Assembly (NCBI GenBank): GCA_031761405.1
Contig: JASEVX010000003.1
Location: 142,236,700-142,300,699 of the forward strand
Length of the DNA stretch: 64,000 nucleotides
From: Serripes groenlandicus
Lineage: Eukaryota > Mollusca > Bivalvia > Cardiida > Cardiidae
Direction: 5' to 3'
The position numbers were made by a program, and so were the translations under genes. This document shows, one piece after another, positions 23,701 through 38,700 of this stretch. How positions within the stretch are numbered: the stretch's first letter is position 1; the number at the start of each line of letters is the position of its first letter. A model generated the notes under the pieces. It made no database searches, had not been told where the DNA came from, and was given only the letters and a program-made list of their open reading frames with translations.

Positions 23701-26700
23701 ACGTTACCTTTTCCCACATGCAATAAAACTGCAGAATACATTGAAAACATGTATGTAGAAATGTGGGAAATCTTTATAAATGAAAGTTTTATTATATGAT
23801 TATAGTTTAAACATGGTGACAAAAGATGAAATTGCTGTCATTATGAGCAATTTCTCCTGTTGTCACAATATTTCACCTCTTTAATGATTTAACTCTTATC
23901 CATAGACACTTTTCATATGTTTGTCAAAATGTCTTCAAAGCTGCAGCCAATAAAATACAGTTTGTTGTAAAAATAAGAATAAGTTTGCTCCCTTTGCTTG
24001 TTATTTCTCTGGTGCTGGAAGGCTTTATATTCTTTCTGGCTTTGTTAAAATAGATTGTTGCATATTTTTAAAGGCCCATTTGGTTCTTGTTAAAATAAAA
24101 AAACCATTAAAAAAAAGAAAATGAATTTTATAAGGAATAAATCTCCAAGGGGAAAGAATGCATTATTCTGAATTAATCCTGAGGTAAAATATGCAGACCC
24201 AACAAATTGATAATTTAATACATTTTAATATAGACAAATTAAAATGATTTTACACTTACAAGTCACAATATGTTGGTAGCCTTATATGGTTCAATTTGTA
24301 TTCCATTTGTCTTCTTTCTTCCCTGTTCAATACTGTTTTCTACATTCCTTGGTGCATAAACTCCATAAAGCTGTCTTCCTTCCTTGGTCCATAAAGCTAT
24401 CTTTCTTCCTTGGTCCATAAAGCTGTCTTCCTTCCTTGGTCCATAAAGCTGTCTTCTTCCTTAGTCCATAAATCTGTCTTTCTTCCTTGGTCCATAAAGT
24501 TGTCTTCCTTCCTTGGTCCATAAAGCTATCTTCCTTCCTTGGTCCATAAAGCTATCTTTCTTCCTTGGTCCATAAAGCTGTCTTCCTTCCTTGGTCCATA
24601 AAGCTGTCTTCTTCCTTAGTCCATTAATCTGTCTTTCTTCCTTGGTCCATAAAGTTGTCTTCCTTCCTTGGTCCATAAAGTTGTCTTCCTTCCTTGGTCC
24701 ATAAAGCTGTCTTTTACCTTCCTTGGTCCATAAAGTTGTCTTCCTTCCTTGATCCATAAAGCTGTCTTTTACCTTCCTTGGTCCATAAAGCTGTCTTCCT
24801 TCCTTGGTCCATAAAGCTGTCTTCTTCCTTAGTCCATAAATCTGTCTTTTACCTTCCTTGGTCCATAAAGTTGTCTTCCTTCCTTGGTCCATAAAGCTGT
24901 CTTTTACCTTCCTTGGTCCATAAAGCTGTCTTCCTTCCTTGGTCCATAAAGCTGTCTTCTTCCTTAGTCCACAAATCTGTCTTTTACCTTCCTTGGTCCA
25001 TAAAGTTGTCTTCCTTCCTTGGTCCATAAAGCTGTATTTTACCTTCCTTGGTCCATAAAGCTGTCTTCTTTCCTTGTTCCATAAAGCTGTCTTCCTTCCT
25101 AGGTCCATAAATCTGTCTTATACCTTCCTGTCTTCCTTCCTTGGTCCATAAAGCTGTCTTCCTTCCTTAGTCCATAAATCTGTCTTTCTTCCTTGGTCCA
25201 TAAAGCTGTCTTCTTCCTTTTGTTGTCAATAATGGTGTTTTTTACCTTCCTTTGTTAATAATGCCGTCATCTGCCTTCTCTCGAGTGTTATGGTTTGCAG
25301 ACAGCTGGCAGTTTGTTGGTGAATGGTTGCACTGCTAATGATAAAGAGTAAATCTCCCAAGTTACTCCTGAATTTACATAAAACCATATTTTAAATACCT
25401 TTAATTGAATAATTATGTTTATTAGGCTATTGATGAAAACATATTTACATGTATAAAGAAAGATAGAGTAACACAATTTTGAAAGAGGAGATATTCAAGT
25501 CACTTCTCACAATGAACAACGTATGCTTTACCTACAGAGTTTGCTATAGGGGCTGCTTAATATGGTATCAGTTTTATTTAACTTTATTAAAATACAACCC
25601 TTTCCCACATTAACCCTTTCCCTCATACGACAATTCTGCAGCAGACGACTTTGAATGGATTTTGTCGAAACATAGAAAATCTCCTTAATTGAATGGATAA
25701 CCTATGACTAAAAGTGGAAAACATTGTGGCAAAAGGAGAAATTGCACGTTTTGTGCAATTTCTTCTTTTATCACTATGTTTTCAAAAAGCCGTCTGCTGC
25801 AGAGGCATCAGAAAGCGTCTATATGAGGGAAAGGGTTAAAATACAACCCTTTCCCACATTAAGACAATGTCTGATGCTTATGCAGCAGACGTCTTTTGAA
25901 AACATTGTGCTTATTGGAAAAATTGCTCAAATCTAGCAATTTCACCTTTGCCACAATGTTTTTTCAGTAATTATAACTTCATTTCTAAAGATTTACTTAC
26001 TAAATAATTTTTCCTAAATATTCTGCTGCAGATTTGTTGGATGTAGAAAAGGGTTTAAGTTCCTTTGGATCAGGAATGAAACATAATTGACAAGACAAAA
26101 GATGTGTTTATAAGCTTTTATAACATTGTACTTTATTTCCCTTTCAGCTTCAAGCCAAGGATGACTTTGAAGTTCGGCGACCACCAAGAGAACGTGAATT
26201 TGACTTGGGTAGAGCCCAATCAGGTATGCTTCAAGTAACATTTTCCGTTGACAACCCCTATACCTTTTGTATTTTTTCCCCAGCCATATCCTCCATTGTT
26301 TTTATATCTTCTCTTCCTTAAACCTCTGACACATACATATAAACAATCTTCAGCAGACCAATTTGTAAACATGAAAACTGGGCAAAAATAAGGAAAATAT
26401 CTGAATGAAAATACGATAATGAAAAAAGAGTTAAAATATTGTTGTAAAATAAAAAATAAAAGCTTACTTTGAGGAATTTCTTCTCCTTTTGCCACAATGT
26501 TTTCATAAGTCATCTGCTGAAGATTGTCAAAAGCTGTCTTCATGTGGGAAAATATCATTATTTTCAAATATCAAGCTTCATATGTGTTCTATTGTAATAG
26601 TTACTGTGCTCTTTTCAGTTAGGGAATCCACTGTAACCAACGGGTTAGCGTCGGGGATTTGGAACCCTGGGCGTCCCAGGTTTCATACCCAGTCACAGCT

Positions 26701-29700
26701 GTCATTGTGGAGTGCCCTTGGGCAAGGCTCATTTCCTAGTCTAATACTGTTCTGTTGACCCAGGGATCATGAAGAAGTGAACTGTCGCCATGATGTAACT
26801 GAAATAATGGTGTAAATGGTGTAAAACCCCAATAAAACAAACACATTTTTAGCTCGACTATTCGAAGAATATGAGAGCTTTACTACTCGCCCCGGCGTCG
26901 GCGTCCGGTTAAAGTTTTAGGGCAAGTTGGGATTTTCATTCATAAGTATTTGTGCTAGGGCTTTCATATTTGGAATATAGTTACATCTTATACCTTTCTT
27001 CACATTGAATGCTAAAGATGCTGAGTGTGACCTTCCTTTTGGGAAAAAATCATGATTTTCGGGGGTTAAAGTTTTAGGACAAGTTGGATTTTATTTTTTT
27101 TATTTTTTTTTTCTCAATAAGTACTTGTGCTAGGGCTTTCATATTTGGAATATAATTACATCTAATACCTTTCTTTATATTGTATGCTGAAGATTCTGAG
27201 TTTTACCTTCTTTTTGGGGTAAAAGACATGATTTTGGGTGGTTAAAGTTTTAGGGCAAGTTGGCATTTTCATTTAATTTTTTAATTTTTCTCTATAAGAA
27301 TTTGTGCTAGGGCTTTACTATTTAGAATATAGTTACATCTTATACCTTTCTTCACATTGAATGCTGAAGATGCTGAGTGTGACCTTCTTTTTGGGGTAAA
27401 AAACATGATTGGGGCAAGTAGGATTTTATTTTATTTTTTTAACTTTTTCTGAATAAGTACTTGTGCTAGGGGTTTCATATTTGGAAAATAATTACATTTA
27501 ATACATTTCTTCATATTATATGCTGAAGATGCTGAGTGTGACCTTCTGTTTGCGGTAAAACACATGCTTTTGGGTGGTTAAAGTTTTAGGGCAAGTTGGC
27601 TTTTTCATTTAATTTTCTAATTTTTCTAAATAAGTACTTGTGTTAGGGCTTCCATATTTGGAATATAATTACATGTAATACCTTTCTTCACATTGTATGT
27701 TGAAGATGCTGAGTGTGACTTTTAGGGGGTAAAAAACATGATTTTTGTTTGATTTTGAGAATTTTAGATAAATTCTTAATTTTTGGTTACATTTCTTTCT
27801 AATTGTGATCATTTATTTATCAAATATAATTCTTCAACATATCAAACGGGTTTTGCATGGTGTCAAACATTAGGAAAACCTTTTTTTTAAGGTTTTGCTA
27901 ATTTTGGACTCGGTCAGTTTTAACATTTGCGTTTAGCTCAACGTTAAAGTTACATCATTCAAATCACTTCATACTTCACATATTTGTTAAGGACCATCGT
28001 ACAATTAGGTTAGATAACTCCATTGTATCCTAAATATGGAGTAATGGCCCTTGATTGACTTAAGAAATTTTATTTTTAAATTATATTTAAATGTATGTAT
28101 ATCTATTCAGTTGCTTTTACATATAGAGTATATAATATGATTTAATAGTACTTAAGTGCAATATAATGAAATAGTGCTTTATGTGAATAAGCGGCATGTA
28201 GTCGAGCGCGCTGTCCTACGACAGCTCTTGTTCAGTTACTTCTGTATTTACCCGATATTATCACTTATAATCATCTGCTTTGGAAACATCAAAGGAAGAA
28301 AATGTAACAGCTGGACAATTGGAATCCTTTTATTGATTCTGAATTTAGACGTAATAAGAAAAGGAGAAATTACTATAGATGTTGAATTCTCTTTTTCCTG
28401 GTGTTTTCAAATGTCATATTAGCCCTGTCCCACATATGACAATCTGCAGCAGAATACATGGCAAAATATGAAAAATTTATGTAGATGACTATATATTAAT
28501 TGAATAGAACTGAAAACATTATGGCAAAAGGAGAGATTGCTCATTGTGAACAGTTTCTTCTTTTTTCACAATTTTTTTTAAAGTTCCCTGCTACAGAGGC
28601 TTCAAAGTATCCGCATCAGGGAATGGGTTAAGTTTTCTTGGAAAAGGTTTTAATGTTTCCCTATATCTTCTTCATTATCCTTCTAATTTTTTATTTGTCT
28701 TTGCTTTCTTCTTCTTTCATGTCTTTGCTTTCTTCTAATTTCATGTCTTTGCTTTCTTCTGTCTTTCTGTCATTTCTGTGAATGTCCATCCCAATTTCCT
28801 CTGTCCAGACGTAGAAAAGACTTTGTTAGTCTTTACATCCAAGAATAAGAACTGGGGTTCTAACAATCAAACGAACTGGCGTTTTGATCCATTAACTAAC
28901 ATCAAAATGATCAGTTATATAGAAAGGACAGGTAACTCTCAATATACTATCATATATATTTTAAGAGTCGTTTCTCTTTGATAAACACAAATTTATACTG
29001 TTGGCCGCGTAACACATTGACAATAGCACATACATGTAATAATGTATTGTTGTCTTACCATGATATGAATTTAAAATCACTACACAATAAAATGTATTGA
29101 TAACCTTTTCCCATATATGAACGCTTTCTGACGCCTCTGCAGCAGACGGCTTTTTGAAAACATAGTGACAAAAGAAGAAATTGCTCAAAACAAGCAATTT
29201 CTCCTTTTGCCACAATGTTTTCCAATTTTAGTCATAGGTTATCCATTCAATTATAGAGATTTTCTATTTTTTTGATAAAATATGTTCAAAGTCGTCTGCT
29301 GCAGAATTATCATATGAGGGAAAGGGTTAAATCTTTCCTACATTTGATGACTTGTAGGTGTATGACTATATATTGCAAACATTGTGACAAAAGGAGAAAT
29401 TGCTCATACCAAGTAATTTCTCCTGTTACCTCAATGTTTTTAACCCTTTCCCCCATACAACAATTCTGCAGCAGACGACTGAACGTATTTAGTCAAAATA
29501 TGGAAAATCTCCATAATTGAATGGATAACCTATGACAAAAAGTGGAAAACATTGTGTCAAAAGGAGAAATTGCACGTTTTGTGCAATTTCTTCTTTTGTC
29601 ACTATGTTTTCAAAAAGCTGTCTGCTGCAGAGGCGTCAGAAAGCGTCTATATGAGGGAAAGGGTTAGCTGTATTCATTAATTATAATTTCATTTTATAGA

Positions 29701-32700
29701 GATTTTTCATATTTTAATCTTGATGTTTTCAAAGTAATCTGCTACAAATTTGTTGTATGTGGGGAAAGGATTAATTTGTTTTGATCATGTGTATCATAAC
29801 ACTTAGAAGTATTGTGGAATTTTCTATGTCAGTAGATACTAGAACATTACATACTAGTTCTAACATGCTTCGTTGGTGTTTTACTTTTTCTGTTTCGGGA
29901 AAGTGAATGCTTTGGAGAATCAAACAAATCAAGTGAAAAATATTTTCCTAAAACTAGAAATTTCGACATTAAATTGAAAACTTCCACCTGAAAATAGAAA
30001 TAAGGAAATTATTGCTGACTTTTGTACTGTCATTGATTGCAGAATTTCTACAAAGGAATAGTGATGGTAAGAGATATAGGAATCTAGTTATATTTACAAT
30101 CAAAAATAATTTTAACCCTTTCCCTCATATAGACGGTTTCTGATGCAAATTATAGAAATTTTCTATTTTTTGACAAAATAGGTTCAAAGTCATCTGCTGC
30201 AGAATTGTCGTATGAGGGAAAGGGTTAATTTTAGTGGTATTATGTATCAGTGTCAGTGACACCCTAACTTTTCTATCCTCCAATGCTTCCATGTTAATCC
30301 TACTATAAGTTATAACACTTTATGGAAAGCTTCACTAACAAGAGGAGATGCGCATATTATCACTTTGTTCCAGTTTGATCATTTTTCCCAGAGTTATTAC
30401 CCTTTTTTTTTTACATATAATATGACATAGGAACATTTTGTCTGTGCTGTTTCTCAGCAACTACTGACTTATTTTTCAATGAAACTTTATGGAAAGCTTC
30501 ACTAAAGGAGGATCATGTGCATATTATCACCTTTCCTGTGTCCTGGCTAAACTTTGGGGAGCATCAATCGGGTCCACCCATTTCTTGTTCTCACAATTTT
30601 CACTCTTTTAGTTCCATATGCATCCCTTTAACAAGATAGTATGTAATCATAACTAATTGAATAGAATAGATCACATTAAGGTGTGTAACAAGATAGTATG
30701 TAATCATAACTAATTGTGTAGAATAGATCACATTAAGTTGTGTAACAAGATAGTATGTAACCATAACTAATTGTGTAAAATAAATCACATAAAGTTGACA
30801 TGGAGTTACCTGCTTGGTGTAAATATTCCGTCTGGAAAATTGAAAATGAAGACATTGTATGAAAAGGGGAAATTGCTTTTCATGAGCAATTCCTCCTTTT
30901 CTCATAATGTTTTCAATAGTAAGCTTCCTCACACACAAAATGACCTACGGGATTTACGAAAATCTTTGAAGCCTCCAAAAAGCTGTCTATGCAAGCATGT
31001 TCTTTGAACTTAATTGCCAATAGTTCTGATATACCTGATAGTCTGTTTCCATGTGATATAACTCATAATTAAAATGTCCAAGATTTAACCACTGACTCTT
31101 TACCTGCCGTGTCACAGTTATTTAACCCTTTCCCACATAGAGACGCTTTCTGACGCCCCTGCAGCAGACGACTTTTCAAAACATTGTGACAAACATTATG
31201 AGCAATTTCTCCTTTTGCAACAATGTTTTCAACTTTTTTCAGTAATTATACCTTCATTTATAGCAATATTCTGTGTTTTTGTCAAGATGTTTTCAAAGTC
31301 GTCTGCTGCAGATTTGTTGTATGAGGGAAAAGGTTGAAGTGCTATCATATGACTTTGAGTGGGAAGCTGTGACATTGAGGATCATGCCGTTATTTCTTTA
31401 TTACATTACACTAGATGAGTACCACGATTGGTATGGTAAGTGTAGGTGTTAATAATTCTATACTTGTTAAACCCTTTCCCACTTGCAGACGCTTTCTGAC
31501 GCATTTGCAGCAGACGTCTTTTGAAAACATTGTGACTAAAGGAGAAATTGCTCATGGTGAGCAATTCCTCCTTTTGCCACAATGTTTTCCATTTTTTGTC
31601 ATAGGTATCCATTCAACTATGGAGATTTTCCATATTTTGACAAAATAAGTTCAAAGTCGTCTGCTGCAGAATTGTCGTATGAGGGAAAGGGTTAACCCTT
31701 TCCCACATACAACATTTCTGTAGCAGACGACTTCAAAAACCTCTATAAATGAATGTTTAATCATTGAATAGAGTCTAATACATTGTGGCTAAAGGAGAAA
31801 TTGCTCATTATGAGCAATTTATCATTTTGCCACAATGAATTCAAAAGTTGTCTGCTGCAGAGGCATCAGAGAGCGTCTGTGTGTAGGAAAGGATTATGAT
31901 TTCTTAGTTATTAATATGCTGTTCCCTATTTTACTAGTTTGCACTTAACTTTGAAAGTGAAACTTTTGATGTCTGTTTGAGTAACATATTTGTTAGTGAG
32001 CCTTTCCAACATATAAACACATTTTTACGCAACTGCAGCAGACGATTTTGGAAATCATTCTGTCAAAAGAAGAAATTGCTCATGAACAAGCATCATCTTC
32101 TTTTGCCACAATGTTTTCCACTTTACGCGATTATTTTATATCCATCTATAGTTATTTTCAATATTTTTGCCTATATGTTTAAAAAGTTGTATGTTGGGAA
32201 AGGGTCTATTTGTTTCATAGTTGTATTTTTGTGTAAATTAATTCTCCGCAGACATTAGAATACATCATTAATTTTGGTCCACTGCATTAACCCTTTCACA
32301 CATACAAACAATCTGTAGCAGACAACTCTATTATTTATTCAAATAATTATGGAAAACATTAGGGCAAAATAGGAAAGTTTTCATTATGAGCAATTAATCC
32401 TTTTGACCTAATGTTTTTAAAAGTCAGCTGCTGTAGAAGATTCTAAGGTGTCTCCATGTGGAAAAGAGTTAGGAAAATTTAGATAGACAATACAATGTTA
32501 CTGTTTGTCAAGTGTGCAATAAATTAACTGTGAATCATAAGTTGCGTTTAATACTAATTTTGAGTTTCTGGAACATAAGACTTCTGAATACTTTGTGGCA
32601 AAAGGAGAAAATTGCTCATCACAAGCAATTTCTCCATCTGCCACATTATTTTCAACTCTATTCAGTAACCATACTTTCTTTTACAGAGATTTTTCATATT

Positions 32701-35700
32701 TTTGCTGCCAAGTTTTCAAAGTCATCTGCTAGAAATAGTTAAGATCTAATTGGTCTACTTTTACAGCATTTGTTAATACTTTCCCTGTTTAGCTATACTT
32801 TTATGCAACTCCAATTTTGTTAGGCAAATGGTTATAAAACAGCAGTTATCACAATATTAAAAATTGGAATTACAATTTGATACTCTGAGTTGAAAACTGT
32901 AGAGAACTCAAACTTTTGGCATGAATATACAACATTTCTACTTTCTTAAATGTTTTGTCTTTTTATTTTTACAGAGCCCCAAACAGAAAGACACAGTAGG
33001 CGAGAGGTATGGTTTTATCTTTTTGTTATTTTATGTTATATCCCCATAAACCAAGCTTTGAAAAAGCTATATAAGCCAGTGCATGGTAAATTGTACAAAT
33101 TGACTTTTGGGAACAGTGTAGAACCAGATCAGCCTGTGCATTAGCAGTCTAATTATGATGTACACTGTTCATATATTTCTTACACAAGCTTGTTAGAAGC
33201 TTCTGGTAACTATACTGTTAAGAAAAGGGAACTTTTACCTTATCCTTATATCAGACAGTTTATTTCCTTTATGATTATGATTATGAAGTTTGTTTGTTTG
33301 TTTGTTTGTTTATTCTTACTACTGTACAAGCAACAGACAGATTAATAAAAGCAAAAAAAAAGGGCAGACTTAAATACTAGGGCATTTGCTTGCCATCCTC
33401 TTTCAGAAATTCAGAACCCCTAACAAAAACACAGTTCTTTTACATACTCAATCTTTATTCGAGTATACAAGGTTTTAAATAGGAATTCTGCCATGGTCAT
33501 GAATCACAGTTTTTATATTGTCTGCAATACTTCAATAACTTGTTTATGTTGTGTTATTTCAGAGAGACCATAATATGTTTGGTCACACAGACAATCTAAG
33601 ACCAGTCAATTATTTCAGAAACTCACCTAGAAGGGAGCCAGGTAAGGATTTAAGTTTATTTAAGTTTTGTACTTGTGATACAGGAAGAATATCCGCAGTG
33701 AAATTTACTTATTATACAAGAGGTCTTTCTGGATTTATATTTACTTATGATACAAAATTCTATACGGAGTGATACTTAAGTATGATACAGAAAGTCTATT
33801 TGGAGTGATTTGTTACTTATGATATGGGAAGCCTATCCCGAGTGATGTTTACTTATGATACAGGAAGTCTATCCGGATTGATATTTTACTTGTGATACAA
33901 AAAATATCCGGAATGATATTTCACTTATGATACAAAAAGTATATCCAGAGTGATATTTACTTATGATACAAAAAGTATATCCAGAGTGATATTTTACTTA
34001 TGATACAAAAAGTATATCTGGAATGATATTTTACTTATGATACAAAAAGTATATCCGGAATGATATTTTACTTATGATACAAAAAGTATATCCAGAGTGA
34101 TATTTATTATGATACAGGAAGTCTCTCCAGAATGATATTTACTTATGATACAAGAAGAATATCCGGATTGATATTTACTTATGATACAGGAAGTCTCTCC
34201 AGAATGATATTTACTTATGATACAAGAAATCTATCCGGATTGATATTTTTACATACAAAATATGGGAAGTCTATCACTCACAAGTTTGTTATTGGCAGGT
34301 AAAATGAATAGGGAAACATGTATGATGGATCGCAATTCATGTCAGATCTTGTAACTGATGGTACATTAAGTAGTTGTGTTTATGGCGCTTTCATGATGTG
34401 AATATGTATTGTGACGTAGGTAGTGGCATCATTTCATATGATCCTGATGACTGATAATATTCCGTGGAAATTGATTGTTGCACCCAGATGTTTTTATTAA
34501 CCCTCCTTTCCCACATGTATACAACAATTGTCCGGCAGATGACTTTCAAAACTAATTGACAAAAACATGAAAAATCTCAATACATGAGAGTTTTACTATT
34601 AAATTGACTTGAAAACATTGTGACAAATGGAGAAATTGCTAGTTTTAAGCAATTTCTTCTTTTGCCACAATGCTTTCAAAAGGTGTCTGCTGCAGTTGAT
34701 TCAAAATGCGTTCTGCTGCAGTTGATTCAAAATGCGTAATATTTAAAGCTTTCATCCCCTTATTCCTCTTGCTCATTGACCATTTCATTCATTTCCTTCT
34801 TACGAAATTATGAGTACGACTTTTGAAAACATTGTGGGAAATGCCACAATGTTTTCAACTCATTTCAATAATTCAACTGTCATTTATGGAGATTTTTCAA
34901 GTATTTGTATAAATGTTTTCAAAGTCTTCTGCTGCAGATTTGTTGTATGTGGGAAAGGATTACGGTTTAACTATAGAAACATTCATCTTTCTATGTTTCT
35001 TTAAATTTATTTGTAGTTGGCCAATTCTATGGCATTGACACGATATATACCACAAGCTATGATGAACCCTCACAAAACAAGACTCCTAGAACAATTGAGC
35101 GCAATCCATACAAGAAAACCATGGATGTTTTTGATCCATTCTGTCAACCAGGAGGTGGCGCTCCACTGGTCGGTGGTACCGGACAGAGAGAAACCCGTAT
35201 TCAAGGACGAATGGTTGACTTGGGCAGAGAGGTGAGTTATTTTCAATTGCTTAACCATGTGACGCAGCTACAGCAGACGACTCTTGAAAAGCAATTTCTC
35301 CTTTTGCCACCATGTTTTCAACCTTTTTTCAGTAATTAAACCTACAATTATAGAGATTTTCCATATTTTTAGTAGACATTTTCAAAGTCCTCTGCTGCAG
35401 ATTTGCTGTATGTGCGAAAGGGTTTAATCATTTGCCAAATATAGATGGCATCTTATCTAATAGCAGACAACTATAGGAATAAATTGTGATAAAAGGAGTA
35501 ATTACTCTTGATAAGCAATTTCTCATTTTCTCACAATTTTTGAACGAATAGCCTAATTATGTTCAAATGTTTTCCCAGATATTATCTAAGTAAATATAGC
35601 AGGTAAATTTATAAAAGCAAATCTCCTCTTATTATGATTATAATCTGTTTTTCTGACTGGTTTAAACTAAACTAAGGCTTGGCAAATGATTGACAAAAAT

Positions 35701-38700
35701 AATTTTTACTAGGGTCTTTTTTATTTGATAAATGGGCTAAAACTGGTACTATTTGGGAAGGTAGCGAGTTGCTCGAGAAATATTGTGTGGAGTACTGGTG
35801 CGAGAAAGTAAGGAAACATGTAATTAGTTGAACTGGCTACCAAGATATAACTGAAAAACTGTTGAAAATGGCATTTATTTCATATCAACCTTTTGATTGT
35901 TCGTCGGTGGCAAAATAATGCTTCCTTTAACCCTTTCCCACATACAACAATTCTGCAGCAGACGACTTTGAACGTATTTTGTACAAACATAGAAAATCTC
36001 CATAATTGAATGGATAACCTATGACAAAAAGTAGAAAACATTGTGGCAAAAGGAGAAATTGCACGTTTTGTGCAATTTCTTCTTTTGTCACTATGTTTTC
36101 AAAAAGCCGTCTGCTGCAGAGGCGTCAGAAAGCGTCTATATGAGGGAAAGGGTTAACCCTTTCCCACATACAACAAATATGCAGCAGACAACTTTGAAAA
36201 CCTATAAACAAATACATGAAAAATCTCCATAAATGAGTATTGAATTATTAAAAAGAATTGAAAACATTGTGAAAAAAGGAGAAATTGCTTGTTTTGAGCA
36301 ATTTCTACACTTGCCACAATGTTTTCAACAGTCATCTGTCACTGCTGGACCTGATTTTGTAAAGCCTATGCTGCCAGTAAAGAGCCAGGCCAGCCAGCTC
36401 ATCCGTGCAGTCTGAACAGGGTCTATACTTTTGGCTGCTTTACTCAACATTTTTATCGTCATATTTCTAAAATAATTTGGTTAATGGGTTTTCCAAATGA
36501 AAAGCTGAACAAGTCATTTTTAGCTTGTCTGTTTTTCGAAGAAAACAAGTCTGGGTAGTGTGATACCCTTGGTGTCTACTTTGTCACAAAGCTTTAACCT
36601 TACCTCATAACTCAAAAAAGGTTCAACATTTTCAAATGAAACACATGTTCCTAGCAACAGTACATATTATATACCAAGTCACAAAAGTTTGGCTTTAATA
36701 CTTATTCACTTATGGCCCTTTTACGGTTTAGAAGAAAACAGTCAAGTGTTGGCGTTCCCTTGTGGCGCTCTTGTTTAAAAACTCAACTTTGAAAGGGTCA
36801 CAATAGCTTCATTCTCAATTCTATTTACTTTATTGTCTTTTTTCCTCCACAGAATTCTGGTAACGCTAGAGCTCAAGAGGGGAAAAAGAAACTTCGATTA
36901 CGGGATGACTTATGTAAGTATTATAGATCTACTTTCAGTATTTACCAATGATCCTGAAATATTTTCATTTAACCCTTTTCCTATGTATGACAAATCTGCA
37001 GCAGACGACTTTGAAAACATCTAGGCAAAAATATGAAAAATCTCTGTAAATGAAAGTATAATTATTGAATAGAGTTGAAAACATTGTGGCAAAAGGAGAA
37101 ATTGCTCACCCTTTTTTACATACAACAAATCTGCAGCAGATGACTTTTAACTCGCCTGCCTTGGCAGTGTGTAATGGATCACTTTTCTGTCTTCTGCCTG
37201 GCCGTCACACTCTTATTTTATGACCTATTGGAAGGCACAACATGTCTTCTGTACCCAGCTTGGTCAACACTCTTCTCTACATTTGACTAAAGTCAATGTG
37301 ACAAACGTCAATGTGTCAAACGTCATTCCTCTTCCATCAATGGGCTTACAGTCTATGTGGAAAAGTACCTAGTCGAGTTTGTTCTCATATTTTGTTTTCT
37401 ATTACAGTGGGTATGATGGCTGAGAACACTGTGAGAAGACGAAATGAAAAATCAGACTTCAGTCAACCAGTAAGTGTTCATAACCCACTTCCATCCCTCA
37501 AAAAAACATAATTAAAACCCCTTCAACCACGTCATATGAGCAAACAAAACAATTTTCAGAAATGTGCATGAAATGAAGATCCAGATGAATCTTTGCCTTT
37601 TCTACAGAATGATCTGGTTCTTCACTGCTACCCATCTAGAGGGACAATAGTCACGAAAAGCTCTTGAGAAACAGATATGATCAATGACTGACTATACAAG
37701 TTGATTATAATGGTCATCATAATAGCCAAACATTTAACAAATTCATTACATGTAGTGATTACAGAGTAAATGATCTTGACATGTCATGAACAAAAGGGAT
37801 GCTTAAGCAATGATATCCATGTCAAATAAAACAGTTTAAGGTTCCCTTGTCTGGCTGCTTAACCATTTAAACATACAACATATCTGCAGCAGGCAACTTT
37901 GAAAACATCTAGGCAAAAATAGATAAATTCACGGAAAATGAGCCAGATAAACTTTCTCAATCCACGGCACCAACCTATTATTCTATTTATCCTAAATTAT
38001 GTTAAATTAAATATTTATTTATTTAAACAACTGAAATCACTGTCAATTTATCCACGATATTTGCTGTTTTTATCGATTGAAGTTGGAATTTACAGCGACG
38101 CTTGCTAAAAAAAGTAGTCCCGGCTAGCAGGTGCCCGCCAGCTTATCACGTGACCAACTGACGTAAATCAAAATAAATATACGGCACCCTGTTATCGGGT
38201 CGAAAATTGCTAGACGTGACAGGATAAATTTGAGTAATCAGGATCTGCATGAGGTGACTTTTGTCACAGTGTCCTTATCTCTTGTCATTTCCATAATTTG
38301 TCAAGATATTTCTTTTGATCAATTGGATCAGATTTGTTTGACTGAAAAGAAGGGAGTGTTTTTATGACTTATTAAATTATTGGAAATGTCATGGAATCCA
38401 AATTACTAAACTGAGGCCTACATAAGGAAGTCTAAGCTGGTTCGATTCTGGTGAGCACCTACAACAAATCTGCAGTAGACGACTTTGAAATTATTAATTC
38501 AAAAACATAGAAAATCTCTATAAATGATAGTATGATTATTGAATAGAGTTGAAATCATTGTGACAAATGGAGAAATTGCTCAACATGAGCAATTTCTCCA
38601 TTTGCCACTATGATTTCAAGATTCGTCTGCTTCAGAGGTGTCAGAAAGCGTTTACATGTTTTAATTGTTATGTTCTTTCAGGCTATAGATTATGTTGACC

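Noticed and set aside
24327..25108. Minus-strand frame of 215 codons (LYGPRK/ALWTKEG repeats)
   Set aside because: It lies wholly inside the 26-bp minisatellite and follows its variants. The length varies with the repeat and there is no unique sequence.
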